Positions 8,499 to 14,706 of a DNA stretch of 22,944 nucleotides are shown here, piece by piece. The notes below the pieces were generated by a model. The model did not search any database, was not told the origin of the DNA, and saw only the letters and a program-made list of their open reading frames with translations. The DNA comes from Methanomicrobiales archaeon (lineage in GTDB: Archaea > Halobacteriota > Methanomicrobia > Methanomicrobiales > Methanoculleaceae). Where the stretch lies: contig JAAYND010000036.1 of assembly GCA_012521035.1 (NCBI GenBank), forward strand, positions 1-22,944, written 5' to 3'. Positions within the stretch are counted from its first letter, which is position 1. Each line of letters begins with the position of its first letter. The translations under genes were made by a program, and so were the position numbers.

Positions 8499-8661
8499 CC
8501 CCGGTCAGAAGACCGGGGAGGTATGCGGCCTGCCGGCTCCGGCACACCACTCTGTTCTCCAGACGGTTCATGGTGGGATGGCACGATCCCTTCTTCCTTT
8601 GCGGTCCGGGTTTCCAGCCCCGCCGACGGGAGGCAATGCAGGCGGTATCCCTCCACAGGAG
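8499..8661 (-). other. Array of five short inverted repeats in the mre11 5' leader; candidate structured RNA or IS605-type right-end remnant
   Basis: Read on the minus strand, toward mre11, this gene-free stretch has five inverted repeats: 8651-8661 (4 bp, 3-nt loop), 8619-8630 (4 bp, 4-nt loop), 8575-8590 (5 bp, 6-nt loop), 8531-8544 (6 bp, 2-nt centre) and 8499-8518 (8 bp perfect, 4-nt loop, all-GC ends). The last hairpin is followed by CCTCAC and then the mre11 start. Multi-stem RNA ending in a strong GC hairpin near the element end is the known architecture of IS200/IS605 right ends and their omega-RNAs. One minus-strand frame here (GSEPDTSPVEG) also reminds me of TnpB tails. No tnpB body remains, so a leader RNA of mre11 is equally possible. 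The repeats are seen; the interpretation is inferred. Confidence 0.4.
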
Positions 8662-8773
8662 AGGTGTCAGGCTCTGATCCCATGCGATCCAGACCACTCT
8701 CTGACGAAGATTTCATGTGAGCCCGGAGTCGGTATCAGGGGGCCGGATCCACAGAATTACCCCTGCCTGACCG

Positions 8774-8782
8774 CTTATAAAG
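8774..8782. promoter_or_regulatory. TATA box for PAN, readable on both strands
   Basis: The sequence CTTATAAAG contains the palindromic core TTATAA. On the plus strand, start of transcription would fall about 8803-8808, giving PAN a 5' leader of about 50 nt with its Shine-Dalgarno. On the minus strand it reads CTTTATAAG, a good archaeal TATA box. That would start an mre11 transcript near 8750 with a leader of about 270 nt containing the stem-loops. I see no better TATA box closer to mre11. Spacing rules are general knowledge; use of the element is inferred. Confidence 0.5.
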
Positions 8783-8855
8783 CCAGGCACCGATGTGCGC
8801 GGGAGAGTCGGCGGTTACTGCCACCACATTATAATGAGGTTGGAGATCCAAGTAT

Positions 8856-10028
8856 ATGAGTGACATGGACGAAACCCTTGGCAGTAATCCCGGAAGCGAG
8901 TATGAGATGCTTGCGCTCCAGATTCAAGATCTAAAAGCGCAGATCCTGGATTATAAATTAAAGAATGAGTTGCTTGAGAAAGAGATCCTGCAACTGAGAA
9001 AAGAGAACAGTCAGCTAAAACGGATGCCGCTGTTTGTCGCCGCCGTGATCGATGTGCTGGATAACGGTGAGGTATACCTCAGACAGCAGGGCAACAACCA
9101 GGAGTACGTCACCACAGTCAACGCAAAACTCCACCGCATCCTCAAGCCCGGGATGAAGGTAGCGGTGAATAATACGCTCTCTATAGTCAAGACGATCGGC
9201 AATATCTACGACTCAAGGGTCAGGGTCATGGAGCTCGATGAACAACCGGATGTCACGTTCGAGCAGATCGGCGGTCTGAGAGAGGAGATCGAGGAGGTCA
9301 GGGAAGCGGTCGAGTACCCGCTCACAAAGCCTGAGGTCTACGAGCGCGTGGGCGTTGAACCCCCGAAAGGCATCCTCCTCTATGGCCCACCCGGGACCGG
9401 GAAGACCCTGATCGCAAAGGCGGTCGCTCACCAGTCCCACGCGAAGTTCATCAGGATGTCGGGAAGCGAGCTCGTCCATAAGTACATCGGAGAGGGTGCG
9501 CAGCTCGTGCGTGAACTCTTTGTCCTCGCCCGGGAGCGCGCTCCGGCGATCGTCTTTATCGATGAGATCGATGCGATCGGGAGCATGCGCACCAACGATG
9601 GAACCTCCGGTAGCGCCGAGGTTCAGCGGACGCTTATGCAGCTCCTCGCTGAGATGGACGGGTTCGGGAACCGGGGCAACGTCAGGATCATGGCGGCAAC
9701 GAACCGCATCGATATGCTGGATCCGGCCCTCCTTCGCCCGGGCCGGTTCGACCGGATCATCAGGATCCCCCTCCCCGACAATGGAGCACGCCTTGAGATC
9801 CTGAAGATCCATACCGCGAAGATGACCCTCGCCGGGGATGTCGATCTAGCCGGGATCGTGGAGCGCACAGGGGAGACCACGGGCGCAGAACTGCAGGCGA
9901 TCTGCCGCGAGGCCGGTATGATGGCTGTCCGGCGTGACGCTGAATCTGTTGAGCAGGAAGATTTCTTTGCGGCGATCAAGAAGGTGAAGCGCAACGTGGC
10001 GACACCCGATATCCGCATGTATATCTGA
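8856..10028 (+). CDS. pan: Proteasome-activating nucleotidase PAN (AAA+ ATPase)
   Basis: PAN is the hexameric unfoldase that feeds proteins to the archaeal 20S proteasome and is homologous to the eukaryotic 26S Rpt ring. The 390 residues contain an N-terminal coiled coil (about 15-57), an OB domain (about 58-125) and the AAA+ module. In that module are Walker A GPPGTGKT (Lys183), a pore loop HKYIGEG with aromatic Tyr210, Walker B IVFIDEID (Asp236-Glu237) and the second region of homology ATNRIDMLDPALLRPGRFD with arginine fingers. The C-terminus is Met-Tyr-Ile, which fits the HbYX motif that opens the proteasome gate. The start at 8856 has GGAG and GAGGT upstream; an ATG three codons later is an alternative. 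It is probably transcribed alone, with a likely terminator right after the stop. Proteasome subunit genes are not in this window. Confidence 0.96.
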   Translation: MSDMDETLGSNPGSEYEMLALQIQDLKAQILDYKLKNELLEKEILQLRKENSQLKRMPLFVAAVIDVLDNGEVYLRQQGNNQEYVTTVNAKLHRILKPGMKVAVNNTLSIVKTIGNIYDSRVRVMELDEQPDVTFEQIGGLREEIEEVREAVEYPLTKPEVYERVGVEPPKGILLYGPPGTGKTLIAKAVAHQSHAKFIRMSGSELVHKYIGEGAQLVRELFVLARERAPAIVFIDEIDAIGSMRTNDGTSGSAEVQRTLMQLLAEMDGFGNRGNVRIMAATNRIDMLDPALLRPGRFDRIIRIPLPDNGARLEILKIHTAKMTLAGDVDLAGIVERTGETTGAELQAICREAGMMAVRRDAESVEQEDFFAAIKKVKRNVATPDIRMYI

Positions 10029-10029
10029 T

Positions 10030-10057
10030 GGAAACCCTCTGGTTCCCATAATTTTTT
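10030..10057 (+). terminator. Hairpin plus T-tract after PAN
   Basis: GGAAACC (10030-10036) can pair with GGTTCC (10041-10046), with one bulged A and a 4-nt loop. Six T residues follow at 10052-10057. It begins two bases after the PAN stop and precedes an independent gene, so it fits a transcription terminator. Confidence 0.55.
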
Positions 10058-10119
10058 CCCATGCACCGCTATTCCACCTCCGGGAAGCCTTATCGCCCTT
10101 CGCGCATACATGATGTACG

Positions 10120-10560
10120 ATGAACGTCCTCCTCATCCAGCCGGAGGGTGTTGATCTCTACACCACCCTGCTCAACTCCGAGACCAGCAGGGATACCCTT
10201 CGCTTCTATCGGCCTGACAGGCTGGAGTACGGTATACGCATCAGGACGGCGTCGCTTGGAAGCGCACTCGCTCTCACATCTGAGCTCCGGTGGTATATCC
10301 AGCGATACGTCGAGGAAGTCCTCTTCGAGCCAGAGGAGGGTGTCTTCTGTTCATCGAACCTTGCCAGGCAGATCTACGAGCGCGACGTAAGGCCCGCATC
10401 ACCCTGGAGGTACCGCTACCTCTACCGCATCTCCAGACACCTGATCGATACCATATGGATGGATGCAGGTACAACGCCTGATGCGTATGCAGATCGGTTT
10501 GAGCCTGAGGATACGGTGCTTGAGGTCTGGTGTACAGAAGAGGAGTATCCGGCGGAGTAG
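10120..10560 (+). CDS. DUF5804-like protein of unknown function
   Basis: The protein is 146 residues, soluble and acidic, with no signal peptide or membrane segment. It begins MNVLLIQPEGVDLYTTLL. The middle is rich in Arg and Tyr (PWRYRYLYRISRHLID), and the end is acidic (DRFEPEDTVLEVWCTEEE). I recall it as the DUF5804 type found in Methanomicrobiales, but I cannot confirm the family from sequence alone, and no catalytic motif stands out. No Shine-Dalgarno precedes the ATG. A weak TATA-like CCTTATCG lies at 10088-10095, about 27 nt upstream, so the mRNA may be leaderless. It is separated from PAN by a likely terminator and converges with the U32 gene, leaving 27 nt between the two stops, so its neighbours say little about its job. 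Confidence 0.7.
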   Translation: MNVLLIQPEGVDLYTTLLNSETSRDTLRFYRPDRLEYGIRIRTASLGSALALTSELRWYIQRYVEEVLFEPEEGVFCSSNLARQIYERDVRPASPWRYRYLYRISRHLIDTIWMDAGTTPDAYADRFEPEDTVLEVWCTEEEYPAE

Positions 10561-10587
10561 CCCGGATACAGAGACTCCACGCTCGCT

Positions 10588-13089
10588 TCACTCCGAGAGT
10601 CCTCTGACGAAATGCCCGCCAGTGATGCCCCCGAGGGCGCGCTCTTTCACCTCTTCTTTGAGGTTGTCGAGCGCCTTCCGGTCTCCCCGGCCGGCAGCCT
10701 CGACCCCTGCACGGTAGAGGCGGACCATCTCCTCTGTGTACCGTGGCCCGCGTCCCCGTGCATCGATCGCGACCGCATCGATCCCCATCCCGATGATCCG
10801 GGGGAGGTGATCGATCAGGCAGGTCTCGACCGCGTTTGCGATGTACACCCGGGACTCGCTATCGCACCGGAGAGGGAAGATGCGGTTGTGCCGGTCCTGC
10901 AGCCCCATGAATCGGTCGCCCGGGACCGCCGCAAGCCGGTCTTCGGTCACCATCGCCTCGGTGTTCCCCTGCACAAGCACCTCGAGCGCGGGAGAGTCGC
11001 CGGCCATTTCAGTCAGTCTGGCGAGGTCGGCGGCGGGGAGCTCAGGGGACAGTGTGCATCGCAGGAAGAGGGGGGCAAGTTCCTGCGTGGTGCGGTGGTT
11101 CCAGACGTTCAGTCCGGCAGCCCCATAGAGGTGCATACGGGGCTCGGCCTCCCGCATCGCACAGGCAGCGCCAACCCCGCTCACCATGACGCGCCGGATG
11201 CCGGCATCGTAGAGCGATGGGAGGAGCGGGGCGGCGGCATCAAGGAAGGTGCGCCGCGTGATCGACGGCCACTTCCAGACGAGATCTGTGCCGCCTGCAC
11301 GGCAGAGGGCGGCAGCCTCCTCAATACAGCCACCCTGCTCAACCGGCTCGAAGTAGATGGTCCGGGCGCCGCCCCGGATGGCAGCCCCGACGCCTTCGAG
11401 AGTGTCGGTGTAGACCGAGACCGATGGGAGCCGTCCTGTGATCCGCTTTTTGGGTAGCATTCCGGCGATCACCGCGTCCGCCCGTTCCCGGGCAGCGAGC
11501 ACTGCATCCGGTTCCGGTCGATGCGCGGCAACAACGGCCTCCTCGACCCTCTCCAGGAACGCCCGGCGGATCCGGTTCAGCACACCCGGCGGTGCGAAGA
11601 GTCCACCCGGGTAGCGGAGATCCAGTCTCCGTATGACAAACGGTGTTCCCCCGGTCCTGGAAAACTGCTCCGCGATCTCCTCCGGGGTGAGCGGCCGGCT
11701 CCGCGCAGGTTCCATCTCTATGTCTGCCCGGTAGGTGACCTGGAGAGGTTTACCGGCGAGTGTCCCCAGAAAACAGGGCGTACCATCCTCCCAGGTGACC
11801 ACGAGATCGATCGGCAACTGCGGGAGGGAGCTTTCCATGATCCTCTTCGCCCGCTCCTCGAGGTCGGCGCTCTTCGTCAGGTAGACCTTCGTATCCCGCC
11901 CGACGGGTAAGGGAAGACCGACCCGCACCGTGCCGCGGCGGACGGCGGGGGTGCCATGAACGACCGCACCCACGTCCCGGTCGGGATCTTCCGCGCAGAA
12001 GGCAAGCCCATCACCGGAGCGGGGCACGATCTCTCCGGAGAGGCGGACGGTCGCCTCCTCCCTCCGCGGGTCGTAGCCGACCACCGTGCCGAGCAGGATC
12101 CCGCGGTTCCCGGGCCTGTCGCGGGCCATGATATCGGATGCACCGAGGATGTAGCCCTCCGTGAACTCCCGGTTGAACGCAAGCATAAGATCCCGCATAT
12201 CCTCCCTGGAGGGCGACCAGGCCTCCCCGGCAGTGATCGCATCGATGGCGCGCCGGTAGATGCTCACCACTGTGGCGACATACTCCGCGGAGCGCATCCT
12301 CCCCTCGATCTTGAGCGAGACAACCGGTGAGCGGACTATCCGGTCAAGGCGTGGATATACCGCGAGGTCGCGGGTCGAGAGGAGGTACCGGCCCTCTATG
12401 GGCAGAGTCTGGAGGTCTCTCGGGCGGCCGTACTCATCTTTCCCGGCGGTCACGAGCCGGTAGGGTTTCCTGCATGGCTGGGCGCACATCCCCCGGTTCC
12501 CGCTCCGCCCTCCGATGACCGAGGAGAGGAGGCACTGGCCCGAGTAGCCGTAGCAGAGCGCACCGTGGGCGAATACCTCAACACCGATCCCGGGCACCCC
12601 CGCTATATCCTCGATCTCCAGGAGGCTGAGTTCCCGCGCCGGGACCACCCGGGAGAACCCCTTCCGCGCGGCCCACGATGCACCCTCGCGGTTGTGGATC
12701 GTCATCTGGGTGGAGGCGTGGAGGGTGAGGGCCGGAACCACCTCCCGGGCGAGAGCCGCAACACCGGTATCCTGTACGAGGATGGCGTCAGCCCCGATCT
12801 CGTAGAGCCAGAGGAGGTAGCGGATGACGTCGGGGAGTTCGGCGTCGCTCACGAGGGTGTTTACGGTGACGTAGACCCGCACGCCGTGGAGATGTGCGTA
12901 ATCGACGGCTGATCGGAGTTCATCGTCCGAGAAGTTCGCCGCGTAGTGCCTGGCCCCAAACCGCCTCCCTGCGAGGTAGACCGCATCGGCGCCGGCGGCG
13001 ACCGCCGCTCTCAGGGCCTCCGGTGATCCGGCAGGTGCGAGCAGTTCCGGCGGTGCGACCGGGCCGATCTCTGATCGATCATGTGCCAT
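10588..13089 (-). CDS. Peptidase U32 family protein, RlhA/TrhP-like RNA hydroxylase type
   Basis: The 833-residue protein starts with a TIM-barrel-like U32 domain (PELLAPAGSPEALRAAVAAGADAVYL). The family signature EVFAHGALCYGYSGQC, at about 171-186, is followed by GNRGMCAQPCR, giving Cys179, Cys186, Cys202 and Cys206 as a likely iron or Fe-S site. A middle region (about 380-500, ending LTPEEIAEQFSRTGGTPF) matches the DUF3656 type, and a C-terminal third repeats a barrel-like half. This long form corresponds to RlhA, which hydroxylates a cytidine in 23S rRNA in E. coli; shorter relatives (TrhP) hydroxylate tRNA. True peptidase activity is doubtful for the group. The ATG at 13089 lacks a Shine-Dalgarno but has TATATA at 13118-13123, spaced for a leaderless mRNA. 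RNA target in this archaeon is unknown. Confidence 0.88.
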   Translation of the reverse strand: MAHDRSEIGPVAPPELLAPAGSPEALRAAVAAGADAVYLAGRRFGARHYAANFSDDELRSAVDYAHLHGVRVYVTVNTLVSDAELPDVIRYLLWLYEIGADAILVQDTGVAALAREVVPALTLHASTQMTIHNREGASWAARKGFSRVVPARELSLLEIEDIAGVPGIGVEVFAHGALCYGYSGQCLLSSVIGGRSGNRGMCAQPCRKPYRLVTAGKDEYGRPRDLQTLPIEGRYLLSTRDLAVYPRLDRIVRSPVVSLKIEGRMRSAEYVATVVSIYRRAIDAITAGEAWSPSREDMRDLMLAFNREFTEGYILGASDIMARDRPGNRGILLGTVVGYDPRREEATVRLSGEIVPRSGDGLAFCAEDPDRDVGAVVHGTPAVRRGTVRVGLPLPVGRDTKVYLTKSADLEERAKRIMESSLPQLPIDLVVTWEDGTPCFLGTLAGKPLQVTYRADIEMEPARSRPLTPEEIAEQFSRTGGTPFVIRRLDLRYPGGLFAPPGVLNRIRRAFLERVEEAVVAAHRPEPDAVLAARERADAVIAGMLPKKRITGRLPSVSVYTDTLEGVGAAIRGGARTIYFEPVEQGGCIEEAAALCRAGGTDLVWKWPSITRRTFLDAAAPLLPSLYDAGIRRVMVSGVGAACAMREAEPRMHLYGAAGLNVWNHRTTQELAPLFLRCTLSPELPAADLARLTEMAGDSPALEVLVQGNTEAMVTEDRLAAVPGDRFMGLQDRHNRIFPLRCDSESRVYIANAVETCLIDHLPRIIGMGIDAVAIDARGRGPRYTEEMVRLYRAGVEAAGRGDRKALDNLKEEVKERALGGITGGHFVRGLSE

Positions 13090-13117
13090 CTGTTTCAGTA
13101 CAGTCGCCCTGCCGGCC

Positions 13118-13123
13118 TATATA
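13118..13123 (-). promoter_or_regulatory. TATA box of the U32-family gene
   Basis: TATATA is centred about 31 nt upstream of the U32 ATG on the minus strand, so transcription would start at or within a few bases of the start codon. The absence of a Shine-Dalgarno site agrees with a leaderless mRNA. A second TATA box for the divergent gene lies 28 bp away. Confidence 0.55.
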
Positions 13124-13145
13124 CCCAAGTCCCGGGTATCTCCCC

Positions 13146-13151
13146 TATATA
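13146..13151 (+). promoter_or_regulatory. TATA box of the proC-like gene
   Basis: TATATA lies about 30 nt before the ATG at 13179, so the transcript would begin only a few bases before the codon. Both this and the divergent U32 box sit in the repeated string CTATATAC. The 22 bp between the two boxes would be shared by the two transcription pre-initiation complexes. Confidence 0.55.
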
Positions 13152-13178
13152 CGAACGCCCGACCGAAAAGATAGGAAC

Positions 13179-13985
13179 ATGGAACTTACCGGGATTATCG
13201 GTTACGGGGAGATGGGGAGCATGCTTGTGCGAGGTTTTCTCTCAACCGGGGTGCTCAGGGTCGATGAAGTCGTTGTCTCATCGAGGAGCAAAAAGAGCCT
13301 CGATGCATGCGCCGCCGCATGGCCCGGGATCGGCATCGCTCCGGCGAACACTGACCTCGCCCGCCGGTGCCGCACGATCATAATCGCCGTCAGACCAGGG
13401 GATGTTTTGGGCGTTCTCCACGAGATCGCTCCGGTGGTGGAGGGGGATGAGCATATTATCTCGCTCGCCGCCGGTGTGAGCCTTGCGGACCTTGAGGCGG
13501 TATTCATGGGCCCGGTCACCCGCGTCATCCCCACGATCACCTCCAGCATCGGGCAGGGGACGACGTTGATCTGCCACGGGCGGGGGGTCGGGGCGGGCGA
13601 TGCCCGCCGGGCGGAGAGACTCTTTTCGCCGATCGGGGATCTGATGCTCGTCGAGGAGGGTGAGCTCCCGGTGGCGACGTTTCTCTCGAGTTGCGGTCCG
13701 GGGCTGCTCGCCGCCATCATCGAGGAACTTGCGGGGGCGGCGATCCGCGCCGGCGGACTTTCGCCGGACCGGGCACTCTCCCTCGCGACAGGGATGGTCA
13801 CGGCCACGGCCGCATACATCAGGGAGACCGGTGAGACCCCGCCCGACCTGATCCGGCATGTAGCGACCGGCGGCGGCATAACCGGGGTCGGGGTGCGGCG
13901 GCTCCGGGAGCGGCTGCCGGGTGTCCTTGATGAGACCTTCGCCGCCATGCTTCAGCGCCACGACGCTCTCGGGGAGCGCTCCTGA
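13179..13985 (+). CDS. proC: Pyrroline-5-carboxylate reductase-like NAD(P)-dependent protein
   Basis: The family enzyme reduces 1-pyrroline-5-carboxylate to proline with NAD(P)H, the last step of proline synthesis. The 268 residues show an N-terminal Rossmann fold (GIIGYGEMGSML, then VVVSSRS), IIIAVRPGDV, and IISLAAGVSLADLEAVF. The C-terminal dimer domain has FLSSCGPGLLAAIIEELAGAAIRAGG, matching the ProC 'SGSGPAY' block. Two usually strong motifs are altered: PTITSSIGQG stands where MPNTP..VG.G is expected, and TGGGITGVG stands for SPGGTTI. So it may be a diverged ProC or a relative with another imine substrate. The frame is open far upstream to 12894, but homology starts at MELTGIIG and the TATA spacing supports 13179. 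aroD follows after 55 nt with its own possible promoter. Confidence 0.75.
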   Translation: MELTGIIGYGEMGSMLVRGFLSTGVLRVDEVVVSSRSKKSLDACAAAWPGIGIAPANTDLARRCRTIIIAVRPGDVLGVLHEIAPVVEGDEHIISLAAGVSLADLEAVFMGPVTRVIPTITSSIGQGTTLICHGRGVGAGDARRAERLFSPIGDLMLVEEGELPVATFLSSCGPGLLAAIIEELAGAAIRAGGLSPDRALSLATGMVTATAAYIRETGETPPDLIRHVATGGGITGVGVRRLRERLPGVLDETFAAMLQRHDALGERS

Positions 13986-14006
13986 TCCCCGGGGAGTGGG
14001 CAGACC

Positions 14007-14012
14007 TTTATG
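14007..14012 (+). promoter_or_regulatory. Possible TATA box of aroD
   Basis: TTTATG in CCTTTATGTG lies about 31 nt before the aroD ATG, the spacing for a leaderless or nearly leaderless transcript. A short GGTGA directly before the ATG is too close to be a good ribosome site. The match to the TATA consensus is only fair. Confidence 0.35.
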
Positions 14013-14040
14013 TGATGGAGTGGTCATACATCCGGTGAGT

Positions 14041-14670
14041 ATGAAGATCGTCGTCTCTGTGGAGGATGCCGGCGCCGTCGACGAGGTGGTGGAGTACACC
14101 CCGACGTTCATCGAGGTCAGGCTTGACCGGATGGCCGGCGACCTCCCGGATCAGGTCCGTGCGATCCGGGAGAAGACCGCCATCCCCCTGATCGCCACAC
14201 TCCGGAGCAGGGAGGAAGGGGGGAATTTCGTTGGCGATGCTGATCTCTGGGCCCGGATCATCGGTCCGATCACGAGGTACGTCGATCTCGTGGATGTTGA
14301 GGCCCGCTACCGGGACCACGCACCTGCCATCAAGGGCCAGGGGATCCAGATCATCGCATCGCTCCATACAGGTGAGATGCCCTCCTCCCCGGAACTGAGA
14401 AAGATCGAGGAGACGCTCAGGTCATACGGCGATATTCCAAAAATTGTCGTGAAACCCCGCACAGCAGATGACCTCATGGCGCTCGTCACGTTCACCCACC
14501 AGGCTCAGAAGCCCATCTGCACGAGTATCATGGGCGCCGGATTCCGCTACGCCCGGGCTATCCTGCCGCTCTTCGGGTCGGAGTTCGTCTTCTGTCATGC
14601 CGGTACCCCGACGGCAGAGGGGCAATACCATATACGAGAGATGCGGCAGCTTGCGGATCTACTGAAGTGA
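14041..14670 (+). CDS. aroD: Type I 3-dehydroquinate dehydratase
   Basis: The enzyme converts 3-dehydroquinate to 3-dehydroshikimate in the shikimate pathway, using a Schiff-base lysine in a TIM barrel. The 209 residues contain the expected sites: FIEVRLDR (Glu25, Arg27), ATLRSREEGG (Arg55), IIASLHTGE with the catalytic His109, IPKIVVKP with the Schiff-base Lys134, and SIMGAGFRYAR with substrate-binding Arg172, followed by TAEGQYHI near the C-terminus. Length fits the short archaeal form. The open frame extends 40 codons upstream into the end of proC, but ATG 14041 starts exactly at the first barrel strand, and a TATA-like element is spaced for it. Other shikimate genes are not in this window. 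It converges with the flavoprotein operon. Confidence 0.93.
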   Translation: MKIVVSVEDAGAVDEVVEYTPTFIEVRLDRMAGDLPDQVRAIREKTAIPLIATLRSREEGGNFVGDADLWARIIGPITRYVDLVDVEARYRDHAPAIKGQGIQIIASLHTGEMPSSPELRKIEETLRSYGDIPKIVVKPRTADDLMALVTFTHQAQKPICTSIMGAGFRYARAILPLFGSEFVFCHAGTPTAEGQYHIREMRQLADLLK

Positions 14671-14681
14671 GCAGGGAGGGA

Positions 14682-14696
14682 GGGGTTGTATGCCCC
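14682..14696. terminator. GC hairpin between convergent aroD and flavoprotein operon
   Basis: GGGG (14682-14685) and CCCC (14693-14696) can pair across a 7-nt loop, inside the 36-nt gap between two convergent stops. There is no T-tract, so a terminator role is only suggested by position. The adjoining GGGAGGGAGGGG run is also unusual. Confidence 0.25.
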
Positions 14697-14706
14697 CCGG
14701 GGCTCG

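Larger units (their letters stand above)
8482..8855. other. 374-nt divergent intergenic region between mre11 and PAN
   Basis: No convincing gene is present. It holds the stem-loop array next to mre11, and a self-complementary TTATAA element that can serve promoters in both directions. The remaining 75 nt before PAN include its ribosome-binding region (GAGGT at 8836-8840 and GGAG at 8842-8845). Two minus-strand frames stay open through part of it, including the upstream extension of mre11, but their composition is unlike a protein and I treat them as chance in GC-rich DNA. Confidence 0.6.

Noticed and set aside
8482..8697. N-terminal extension of mre11 by 72 codons
   Set aside because: The extension is Arg/Cys/Trp-rich, unlike the family, and covers the stem-loop array. 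The nuclease fold begins exactly at MKIIHIADTH.
12894..13178. N-terminal extension of the ProC-like frame by 95 codons
   Set aside because: It overlaps the U32 gene and its promoter, and the Rossmann fold starts at 13179.
13921..14040. N-terminal extension of AroD by 40 codons
   Set aside because: It overlaps the end of the ProC-like gene in another frame, and the first barrel strand starts at 14041.
14673..14700. G-quadruplex in the aroD/flavoprotein gap
   Set aside because: Three close G-runs are followed by a fourth only after a 15-nt C-rich loop, which would pair as a duplex more readily.
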